A program made the translations under genes and the position numbers. 6,546 nucleotides of DNA. It comes from RPRB01 sp035501615 (GTDB lineage: Bacteria > Myxococcota > Myxococcia > Myxococcales > Myxococcaceae). Positions 1 to 5,274 of this stretch are shown here, piece by piece. The notes below the pieces were generated by a model. That model was not told the DNA's origin. It searched no databases and worked only from the letters and a program-made list of their open reading frames with translations. The stretch is from the NCBI GenBank assembly GCA_035501615.1, contig DATJVY010000028.1, forward strand, positions 1 through 6,546, in the 5' to 3' direction. The stretch's first letter is position 1, and each line of letters opens with the position of its first letter.

Positions 1-1
1 G

Positions 2-331
2 GGCATTCCCTTCCCCGCGGTGCAGGCGGCCATGGTCTCGGGCATCGAGCTGGTGGGCGGTACCCTGATCCTCCTCGGGCTGTTCACCCGGATCGCCGCG
101 GTGCCGCTGATGGGGACCATGGTGGTGGCCATCCTCACCGCCAAGCGCCCGGAGATCGCCGGGATCCGCTCCCTCCTCGCGTTCGACGAGTTCCTCTACT
201 TCGCCGGCTTCCTCTGGCTCCTGGTCGCCGGAGCGGGGAGGGCCTCGCTGGACGCGCTGCTCTTTGGGCGGAAGGCCGCGCTCCCGCGTCCGCTGCTCCG
301 TCCGAACGCGACGCCTGCCGAGCAGCGCTGA
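2..331 (+). CDS. DoxX-family membrane protein, 3' part (start outside window)
   Basis: The reading frame is open from base 2 to a TGA at 329-331. It reads GIPFPAVQAAMVSGIELVGG before the first in-window GTG (base 20), so the gene enters from the left and its true start is not visible. The visible 109 residues carry the DoxX core: a helix with the pattern GIELVGGTLILLGLFTR, a second helix (PLMGTMVVAILTAK) and a third (FLYFAGFLWLLVAGAG), then a short basic tail. DoxX-family proteins are small four-helix inner-membrane proteins; some are linked to thiosulfate:quinone oxidation or redox stress, but most have no defined role. The first helix of the usual four is presumably upstream. The gene is followed by a strong terminator, so it ends its transcription unit. 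The family assignment is fairly sure; the specific function is unknown. Confidence 0.8.
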   Translation, partial: GIPFPAVQAAMVSGIELVGGTLILLGLFTRIAAVPLMGTMVVAILTAKRPEIAGIRSLLAFDEFLYFAGFLWLLVAGAGRASLDALLFGRKAALPRPLLRPNATPAEQR

Positions 332-359
332 GGGCGCACGCGCGCCCCTTCGTCTCGAG

Positions 360-389
360 GAGGCTGGCCCGGTGCCAGCCTCTTTTTTT
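360..389 (+). terminator. Rho-independent terminator of the DoxX gene
   Basis: A perfect 9-bp stem, GAGGCTGGC (360-368) with GCCAGCCTC (374-382), encloses a CCGGT loop and runs straight into seven T (383-389). It lies 28 bases after the DoxX stop. This is a classical intrinsic terminator for rightward transcription. It separates the DoxX gene from the small gene at 521, which therefore needs its own promoter. Confidence 0.92.
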
Positions 390-520
390 GTCGTTTGGTC
401 GAGCGACCTCGATGGTCCGCGGTCCCGACCCCGTAACGAGCAGCGGACGGACCCACACCTCTCCTCTGTCATCCCGGGCGATGGGCGTCCGGAAGACAGA
501 AAAGAACAAGGAGAAACGTC
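390..520 (+). other. Leader/promoter region of the small exported-protein gene; no clear promoter boxes
   Basis: This stretch lies between the terminator and the ATG at 521 and must hold the promoter for that gene. I see no convincing -35/-10 pair. It contains a near-palindrome GGTCGAGCGACC (397-408; 5-base arms GGTCG/CGACC around AG), which could be a protein-binding site. It also has a possible leader hairpin: TCTGTC (465-470) with GACAGA (495-500), and an inner CCGG/CCGG pair (474-477 with 489-492). The last part, from about 496, is purine-rich and leads into the ribosome binding site. These are weak structural hints only. Confidence 0.3.
508..513 (+). promoter_or_regulatory. Ribosome binding site for the gene at 521
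   Basis: AAGGAG at 508-513 sits 7 bases before the ATG at 521. This is an optimal Shine-Dalgarno placement and is the main evidence that the small reading frame is translated. Confidence 0.85.
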
Positions 521-778
521 ATGAAGATCCGTACCGCGCTGGCCCTGGCCGCGCTTTCCGTCACCCCCGCCTTCGCCACCGAGTCTGCCCCCGTCCGTCC
601 GGTCGCCGACGAGACGATGACCGCGATGGAGAAGCGCACCGTCGACTCCCTGGAGAAGGAGATCGCCATGCTCCAGCAGGCCGTGGAGCAGCTCCGGAAG
701 GCGTCCGCCGAGCGGGCGCTGATCCAGGCGGAGGCCCAGCAGGGCGACCGCGCCAGCAGCTGGGGCCTGTGGCCGTAG
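521..778 (+). CDS. Small exported coiled-coil protein, unknown function
   Basis: This 85-residue protein starts at an ATG with an excellent AAGGAG site. Residues 1-19 form a clear Sec signal peptide: basic MKIR, hydrophobic ALALAALSV, then AFA as signal-peptidase I site. There is no lipobox Cys. The mature part is about 66 residues. Its centre is a helix with hydrophobic residues at V41, L44, I48, L51, V55 and L58, a regular 3-4 heptad spacing typical of a short coiled coil or oligomerising helix. The tail ends in WGLWP, with two Trp. No Cys is present. It is probably a periplasmic or envelope protein that self-associates. I do not recognise a family. The gene lies alone behind a terminator, and its TAG directly abuts the stop of the convergent gene. 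Signal peptide, ribosome site and heptads together make it a likely real gene. Confidence 0.75.
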   Translation: MKIRTALALAALSVTPAFATESAPVRPVADETMTAMEKRTVDSLEKEIAMLQQAVEQLRKASAERALIQAEAQQGDRASSWGLWP

Positions 779-1849
779 TCACTCCTGGAGCGCCGCCCGG
801 ACCCGGGCGGCGTCTTCCACCAACCATCGAACGATGTCCGCCGCGGGGCCTCTCCGGGCGAGTCGAGCTGCCTGTCCCGCCCAGAGCGAGAGCAGCTCGG
901 TCCGTCCGGCGCGGGCTGCCGCGGTTCGCATGGGCCGGGTGAGCGCGTTCTGCAGCGGATAGGGCAGGACGGCCTCCGCCCGTCCCTCGAGTGCGGTGAG
1001 GAAGCGGTTCACCAGACCCCGCGCGGCACGCCCGGAGAAGGCGCGGGTGATCGCCGTCCCGTCCTCGGTCGCCGCGAGCACCGCCTCCTTGTATGCCGGG
1101 ACGGCGCCGCACTCGTCGGAGGCGAGGAAGGCGGTGCCGAGCTGCACGCCGGCGGCGCCGAGCGCCTCGGCGGCGACCCATCCCCGGCCATCCATGATTC
1201 CTCCCGCGGCGACCACCGGGATCCGGACGGCGTCCGTCACCTGGGGCACGAGGGCCAGGGTCCCCACCAGGCCCCGCTCCGCGGTGCCGACGAAGGTGGC
1301 CCGGTGCCCCCCGGCCTCGCTTCCCTGGGCCACGACCACCTCGATGCCGGCAGCCTCGATCCGCCGCGCCTCCTCGACGGTGTTCGCCGTCCCCATCCGC
1401 ACCATGCCCGCCCGCCCGAGGCGCTGGAGCTGTGCCGGGGAGGGGAGCCCGAAGACGATGCTGAACACCGCCGCCCCACTCTGCGCCACCGCCTCGATCT
1501 GGGCGTCGAGCGCGCTCGCCGGTGGCACCGGAAGCTCGGGCGGTGGTAGTCCCAGCTCGGCGTGGAGGGGACCGAGCAGCTCCAGCATCGGCCGCGGGTC
1601 CACCGGGGCGCCCGCCGGGACGTCGGCGAAGAGGTTGATGCCGAAGGGCCGATCCGTCCTTGCCCGCACCTCCCGGCTCCACTCGAGGATCTGCTCGGGG
1701 GTCGAGTATGCGCACCCGAGGATGCCCAGACCCCCCGCGCGGGACACCGCCGCGGCCAGCGCCGGAGTGCTCGGGCCGCCGGCCATCGGCGCGCCGAGGA
1801 GCGGATGCTCGATCCGGAGCAAGCCGCGGAGCTTCTGGGGCGCGCGCAT
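779..1849 (-). CDS. Nitronate monooxygenase-family FMN flavoprotein (2-nitropropane dioxygenase-like)
   Basis: The protein is 356 residues, a normal length for class I nitronate monooxygenases, which oxidise alkyl nitronates using FMN and O2. Family marks in order: an N-terminal GAPMAGG..TP.LAAAVS.AGGLG segment (19-42) at the flavin-binding barrel entrance; FGINLF (69-74); FGLPS (133-137); QGSEAGGH (175-182), whose H182 matches the family's proposed catalytic His; and AAGGIMDGRG (214-223), the phosphate-binding loop. All key residues appear intact and there is no signal peptide, so it is cytosolic. The start is the ATG at 1849, because GGGAGG (1855-1860) lies 5 bases before it; an in-frame TTG at 1870 is less likely. 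The related enoyl-ACP reductase FabK shares the fold and the EAGGH-like motif, but nothing in the neighbourhood suggests fatty-acid synthesis. The natural substrate is unknown, possibly propionate-3-nitronate or another nitro compound. The 113 bases upstream hold no clear promoter or terminator. Confidence 0.88.
   Translation of the reverse strand: MRAPQKLRGLLRIEHPLLGAPMAGGPSTPALAAAVSRAGGLGILGCAYSTPEQILEWSREVRARTDRPFGINLFADVPAGAPVDPRPMLELLGPLHAELGLPPPELPVPPASALDAQIEAVAQSGAAVFSIVFGLPSPAQLQRLGRAGMVRMGTANTVEEARRIEAAGIEVVVAQGSEAGGHRATFVGTAERGLVGTLALVPQVTDAVRIPVVAAGGIMDGRGWVAAEALGAAGVQLGTAFLASDECGAVPAYKEAVLAATEDGTAITRAFSGRAARGLVNRFLTALEGRAEAVLPYPLQNALTRPMRTAAARAGRTELLSLWAGQAARLARRGPAADIVRWLVEDAARVRAALQE
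791..812 (+). terminator. Possible terminator hairpin of the small gene, inside the 3' end of the opposite gene
   Basis: A perfect 9-bp all-G/C stem, CGCCGCCCG (791-799) with CGGGCGGCG (804-812), closes a GACC loop. It begins 13 bases after the TAG of the rightward gene. On the + strand it is followed by TCTTCC, a weak pyrimidine run rather than a true T-tract; on the - strand no T-run follows. It is best read as a terminator for the rightward transcript only. It also encodes Ala/Arg/Val residues near the C-terminus of the nitronate monooxygenase-like protein, so it could be a by-product of GC-rich coding sequence. Confidence 0.45.
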
Positions 1850-1854
1850 CGGGA

Positions 1855-1860
1855 CCTCCC
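1855..1860 (-). promoter_or_regulatory. Ribosome binding site deciding the start of the nitronate monooxygenase-like gene
   Basis: On the - strand GGGAGG ends 5 bases before the ATG at 1849-1847. The longer alternative, a TTG at 1870, would place this site inside the coding region and add seven residues (MSTREVP) not needed by the fold. The ATG is preferred. Confidence 0.75.
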
Positions 1861-1962
1861 GGGTGGACAAGGGCCCAGAGAACGCTACGTCCCGGCGTGG
1901 CGCGGCTCCACCCGGCCCGGCCGCCTCCCGCTACTCGTGTCCAGCAGGAGAAGCGCCGCCCC

Positions 1963-2292
1963 TCAGGGCGAGGCCGTGCTCTGCTTCCCGAAAGGCCAGA
2001 AGGTGCGGTCGGAGGTGGGGACCAGCGAGAAGATGAACACCAGCGTGCCCCCGACGATGCCCACGTAGATGTGGGGGACCACGGGGTAGATGATCCCCGA
2101 GAAGAACATCCAGAGCGCCAGCGCGGTGTTGACGTAGTTCGCCCCCCGCACCGCGATCGCCACGACGGCCACCGCGGCGATGACCAGCCCGATGACGAGG
2201 TCGTGCCGGAAGACCGCCGAGCCCGCCGGCTCCCAGGCCGCCGTGCCAGCGATTCCCAGCCCCAGAAGCAGAGTCACCACCCGAGCGATCAT
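1963..2292 (-). CDS. Small four-helix membrane protein, SPW-repeat-like
   Basis: This 109-residue hydrophobic protein has four predicted membrane segments at about residues 4-19, 31-48, 53-70 and 75-91, and a short polar tail (about 92-109). The helices look like two copies of one two-helix unit: ARVVTLLLGLGIAGTAAW then HDLVIGLVIAAVAVVAI, and ANYVNTALALWMFFSGIIY then HIYVGIVGGTLVFIFSLV. The second unit (VNTALALWMFFSGIIYP) resembles the SPW motif of small repeat-type inner-membrane proteins, whose role is not established. The family assignment is tentative. The start is the ATG at 2292, with GGAGG (2300-2304) 7 bases before it. It lies 60 bases downstream of the MFS pump gene in the same direction, so it may be the last gene of the efflux operon or transcribed from a weak promoter in that gap. 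No substrate or partner can be inferred. Confidence 0.78.
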   Translation of the reverse strand: MIARVVTLLLGLGIAGTAAWEPAGSAVFRHDLVIGLVIAAVAVVAIAVRGANYVNTALALWMFFSGIIYPVVPHIYVGIVGGTLVFIFSLVPTSDRTFWPFGKQSTASP

Positions 2293-2299
2293 CCCCGTA

Positions 2300-2304
2300 C
2301 CTCC
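2300..2304 (-). promoter_or_regulatory. Ribosome binding site for the SPW-like gene
   Basis: GGAGG on the - strand is 7 bases before the ATG at 2292. The nine bases GGAGGTACG here also occur at the start of the outer-membrane factor gene (5255-5263), with the same spacing to its start codon. Confidence 0.8.
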
Positions 2305-2318
2305 CCCGATGGATGGTG

Positions 2319-2346
2319 AGGATGCCCCCGGCCGGGCTCAAGTCAA
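2319..2346 (-). promoter_or_regulatory. Possible sigma-70-like promoter for the SPW-like gene
   Basis: In the gap between the MFS pump gene and the SPW-like gene, the - strand has TTGACT (2346-2341; 5 of 6 to the -35 consensus). After a 16-base spacer comes CATCCT (2324-2319; 3 of 6 to the -10 consensus). Transcription would begin about 20 bases before the ATG. The spacer holds a perfect 10-base palindrome CCCGGCCGGG (2327-2336), which could be an operator or just GC-rich sequence. The -10 match is poor, so this is a weak call. Confidence 0.3.
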
Positions 2347-2352
2347 GCGCCT

Positions 2353-3939
2353 CTAGTGGGCGCCCGCCGGGGCTTCTCCCGGCCGGTTCTTCCGGAGGAA
2401 GAGCAGGATGAGCGGCACGAACACCGCGGTGACGATGGCCAGGATCTCGATGATCCGGACGTAGGCGAGCACCGCCGCTTGCTGCTGGATGGTCATGTAG
2501 ATCGACACGTAGGCCCGCTTCGCGGCATCCGCCGGTCCAGCCGGGGTGAAGGCCTGCTGCAGCCGGGCCAGCCTCTCCTGGAGGTAGACGTTGGAGGGCG
2601 TCAGCCGGTCCACCAGGACGTTCTGGTAGATCTGCGAGCGGCGGGCGAGCGTGGTGACGAGGAAGGAGATGCCCACGCTTCCGCCGATGTTGCGCGCCAG
2701 GTTCATCAGACCAGAGACCTGGTTGTTCTGCTCGCGCGGGACGCCCAGGTAGGCCACGGTGTTGATGGGCACGAAGAGGAAGGCGAGCGAGGCGGCCTGG
2801 AAGACCCGGTACAGCGTCGCGGTGGTCGGATCGATGCTGAGGTTGATGCTGGTCATGTGCCACAGCGCCAGCGACAGCCCGGTGAATCCGGCGGTGATCA
2901 GGTACTTCGCCGGGACGCGCGAGACCAGGAACCCCACCAGTGGCATCATCGCCATGGTGGTGAAGCCGCCGGGCGAGAGCACCATCCCCGCTCTCTCGGC
3001 GCTGTAGCCCATCAGCGTCTGCACGAACTGCGGGATCAGCACCGTGCTCCCGTAGAGCACTCCGCCGAGGACGAACATCAGCGCGATGCTGGTGGCGAAG
3101 TTCCGGTTCTTGAAGAGGCGAACGTTGACGATGGGATTGGGGTGCGCCCACTCCCAGACCACCGTCCCGAACAGGCAGACGAAGGTCACGATGCTGAAGG
3201 CGACGATGAGCGGGGAGCTGAACCAGTCGTCCTGCTGGCCCTTGTCCAGCACGACCTGGAGGCATCCGAAGCCAGCCGCCACGAGCCCCAGCCCCAGCCA
3301 GTCCACCTTCACTCCGCGGGACTCCTCCTTCTCCTTCGCGATCCACGGCGGGTCCTCGACGAGCATCGAGCTCAGGAACAGCGAGAGGATCCCCACCGGG
3401 ATGTTGATGTAGAAGATCCACCGCCAGCTGGCGTGGTCCACGATGTAGCCCCCGAGGGTGGGGCCGATCGCCGGAGCAAAGACGACCGCCAGCCCGTACA
3501 TCGCGAAGCCCATCCCCCGCTGCCGCGGCTCGAAGGTGTCGGCGAGGATCGCCTGCTCGCTGGGGGCCAGCCCCCCGCCACCCACGCCCTGGAGCACCCG
3601 GAAGAAGATCAGCGACTGCAGCGTGGGCGCGAAGCCGCAGAGGGCGCTGCTGATCGTGAAGAGCACCACGCAGGCCATGTAGAAGCGCTTCCGGCCGACC
3701 CGGCTGGCGATCCAGGCGCTGATCGGGAGCACCACCGCGTTGGAGACCAGGTACGAGGTGAGCACCCAGGTCGCCTCGTCCTGGCTCGCGGAGAGGCCGC
3801 CGGCGATGTGGGGGAGCGCCACGTTGGCGATGCTGGTGTCCAGCACCTCCATGAACGTCGCCAGGGTGACGGTCAGCCCCACCAGCCACGGGCTGTGGCT
3901 GGGGCGCCAGCTCACGTCGGCATGGGCCTCGGCCGCCAT
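2353..3939 (-). CDS. emrB: EmrB/QacA-type (DHA2, 14-TM) MFS multidrug efflux pump
   Basis: This 528-residue protein has the size and 14-helix pattern of DHA2-family drug:H+ antiporters, the inner-membrane engine of an EmrAB-type pump that exports hydrophobic toxic compounds. Visible marks: LDTSIANVALP (33-43), the DHA2 motif in TM1 with its buried acidic D34; GRKR (82-85), the motif A loop; FFRVLQGVGGG (112-122) around the motif B Arg R114; and GLAVVFAPAIGPTLGGY (149-165), the antiporter motif C. Near the C-terminus a long periplasmic loop with Gln-rich and amphipathic segments precedes the last helix, as in EmrB. It ends in a short basic tail (FLRKNRPG). The ATG at 3939 lies 4 bases after the stop of the outer-membrane factor gene and has only a weak GAGG site within that stop region, so translation is probably coupled. 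The transported compounds cannot be read from sequence. Confidence 0.93.
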   Translation of the reverse strand: MAAEAHADVSWRPSHSPWLVGLTVTLATFMEVLDTSIANVALPHIAGGLSASQDEATWVLTSYLVSNAVVLPISAWIASRVGRKRFYMACVVLFTISSALCGFAPTLQSLIFFRVLQGVGGGGLAPSEQAILADTFEPRQRGMGFAMYGLAVVFAPAIGPTLGGYIVDHASWRWIFYINIPVGILSLFLSSMLVEDPPWIAKEKEESRGVKVDWLGLGLVAAGFGCLQVVLDKGQQDDWFSSPLIVAFSIVTFVCLFGTVVWEWAHPNPIVNVRLFKNRNFATSIALMFVLGGVLYGSTVLIPQFVQTLMGYSAERAGMVLSPGGFTTMAMMPLVGFLVSRVPAKYLITAGFTGLSLALWHMTSINLSIDPTTATLYRVFQAASLAFLFVPINTVAYLGVPREQNNQVSGLMNLARNIGGSVGISFLVTTLARRSQIYQNVLVDRLTPSNVYLQERLARLQQAFTPAGPADAAKRAYVSIYMTIQQQAAVLAYVRIIEILAIVTAVFVPLILLFLRKNRPGEAPAGAH

Positions 3940-3943
3940 CGCC

Positions 3944-5251
3944 TCACCGGGCGGTGGTGGCGCGATCCAGCGACACCCGGGCGATGCTCCGCTCGTACCG
4001 CGCGCGGGCCAGGTTGGCCCTCGCCGTGGTCAACGCCGATTGCGCGTCGAGCAGGTCGGTGGTCGTCGCGGTTCCCGCGGAGACCTGGGCGCTGGTGACC
4101 CGGTAGGCCTCCTCGGCGCTGGCGATGGCGGTCTCCGCCACCTGCACCGCCACGAACTGCGCCTCGAGCAGCGACGCCTTGCTCGACACGTCGTAGGCGA
4201 CCTGCTTGCGCGCGTTCTCCAGCAGCGCGCTGGCGGCGTCCGCCTGGCGCTGCGCGCTCTGGGCCGCGTACCACCTGGCGCCCCAGGTCCAGAAGGGCCA
4301 GCTGGCGACGACGCCGATGAAGGAGCTGTTCTCCGGCTGGAAGAGCGACCCCCGGTTGTAGGCGTAGGCCGCCTGGACGTCGACCTCGGGGAGCAGCTCG
4401 TAGAGCCGCGCCTGGCCGTTGGCCCGCGCCGCCTCGGCCTGCTTCTGGGCACGCTGCACCTCGGGACGGTTCTTGAGTGCGCGGTTGATCTGCTCGTCCA
4501 CCGACTCGGTGGGGTGCACCGCGGCCTGTTGCTCGAGATCCTCCGGCTCGACGAAGTCCAGCGAGGGATCCTCCGGATTGCGCGCCAGGTAGGTGAGCAG
4601 CGCCTGACGGGCGGTCTGGGCCGAGGTGGCGGCCTGGATCCTCTGCTGCTGGGCGTTGGCCACCGCGGTCTGGAAGCGGAGCAGGTCGGCCTTGGTGATC
4701 GTCCCGGCGTTGTACCGGGCCTGGGCGTCCTGCACCTGCTTCTGGAGCTGCTCGATGCTCGCGTCGGCGATGGCCACCCCCGCCTTTGCCTCGAAGAGCC
4801 GGAGGTAGGTGGTCCGGACCTGCTCGCCGAGCTGCGATTGGGCGTCCGCCTCGTCGGCACGGCTCGCATCTGCGGAAGCGTTCGACGACTTGAGGTCCCG
4901 TTCGCGGTGGAGGAGCCCCAGCACCGGCTGCTGTGCCGCGACGGTGAAGGTGTCGCTGTTCACGTTCCGGGCGATCACCCCTGGACTGGGAGTTCCGGGA
5001 GGAGCGAGCGAGATGACGAACGGACCATCCCAGTGCTGCCAGGTGTTGCTCGCGTTGAGCGCGGGAAGGAGGCGCCCGCGTGCGCTGCGCGCCATGTCCT
5101 CGGCGCCCTCCGCCCGGTAGCGCGCGGCCCTGAGCTGGTCGTTCACCCGCAGCGCCTCGGCCACCGTCTCGTCGATGGTCAGCCTCAGCGCGCCCTCGGC
5201 CAGCGCCGCCGGGGAGACGAGGAGCGCTGCTGCAATCAGCGTTCGTATCAA
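3944..5251 (-). CDS. TolC-type outer-membrane efflux protein
   Basis: The protein is 435 residues from a TTG start, a usual length for the outer membrane efflux protein (OEP) family, which trimerises into an outer-membrane barrel with a long periplasmic tunnel. Residues 1-18 are a Sec signal peptide (MIRTLIAAALLVSPAALA, cleaved after ALA). No Cys follows, so it is not a lipoprotein of the NodT kind. Two OEP repeats are evident: about 24-215 (LTIDETVAEALRVN; LRLFEAKAGVAIADASIEQL; ARYNAGTITKADLLRFQTAVANA) and about 245-430 (RPEVQRAQKQAEAARA; VSAGTATTTDLLDAQSALTTARANL). The AGT(I/A)T..DLL pattern recurs at the same place in each repeat, the classic duplication of this family. It lies between the adaptor gene (23-base gap) and the pump gene (4-base gap), so it is the dedicated outer-membrane duct of this system. 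A longer frame continues upstream through the adaptor gene but is a shadow. Confidence 0.92.
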   Translation of the reverse strand: MIRTLIAAALLVSPAALAEGALRLTIDETVAEALRVNDQLRAARYRAEGAEDMARSARGRLLPALNASNTWQHWDGPFVISLAPPGTPSPGVIARNVNSDTFTVAAQQPVLGLLHRERDLKSSNASADASRADEADAQSQLGEQVRTTYLRLFEAKAGVAIADASIEQLQKQVQDAQARYNAGTITKADLLRFQTAVANAQQQRIQAATSAQTARQALLTYLARNPEDPSLDFVEPEDLEQQAAVHPTESVDEQINRALKNRPEVQRAQKQAEAARANGQARLYELLPEVDVQAAYAYNRGSLFQPENSSFIGVVASWPFWTWGARWYAAQSAQRQADAASALLENARKQVAYDVSSKASLLEAQFVAVQVAETAIASAEEAYRVTSAQVSAGTATTTDLLDAQSALTTARANLARARYERSIARVSLDRATTAR

Positions 5252-5258
5252 GGACGTA

Positions 5259-5263
5259 CCTCC
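5259..5263 (-). promoter_or_regulatory. Ribosome binding site deciding the TTG start of the outer-membrane factor
   Basis: GGAGG on the - strand is 7 bases before the TTG at 5251-5249. The alternative GTG at 5278 overlaps the adaptor's TGA (GTGA) but has no Shine-Dalgarno sequence. It would also put an acidic nine-residue stretch (MTETDGGTS) in front of the signal peptide, which is unfavourable for export. Confidence 0.75.
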
Positions 5264-5274
5264 GTCAGTCTCGG

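Noticed and set aside
388..942. 184-codon + strand open frame covering the leader and the small exported-protein gene
   Set aside because: Arg/Gly/Pro-rich product without domain. The alternative frame from 521 has a strong ribosome site, signal peptide and heptads.
561..1715. Long - strand open frame over the small gene and the nitronate monooxygenase-like gene
   Set aside because: Its translation is Gly/Arg/Pro-rich low-complexity with no domain; it shadows recognisable proteins in other frames, as expected at high GC.
1850..1962. Possible hairpin (GCGGC with GCCGC) after the SPW-like gene as its terminator
   Set aside because: Only about 5 bp pair around a large loop and no T-run follows on the - strand; not better than chance in GC-rich DNA.
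996..2036. 346-codon + strand open frame antisense to the nitronate monooxygenase-like gene
   Set aside because: Ser/Arg/Pro/Ala-rich shadow translation; the opposite strand carries all motifs of a known family.
1931..3889. 652-codon - strand open frame over the MFS pump and SPW-like genes
   Set aside because: Arg/Gly/His-rich translation without domains or membrane segments, while the overlapping frame encodes a clear 14-TM pump.
2356..4098. 580-codon + strand open frame antisense to the MFS pump
   Set aside because: The product is Glu/His/Arg/Gly-rich low complexity, the typical antisense shadow of a GC-rich membrane-protein gene.
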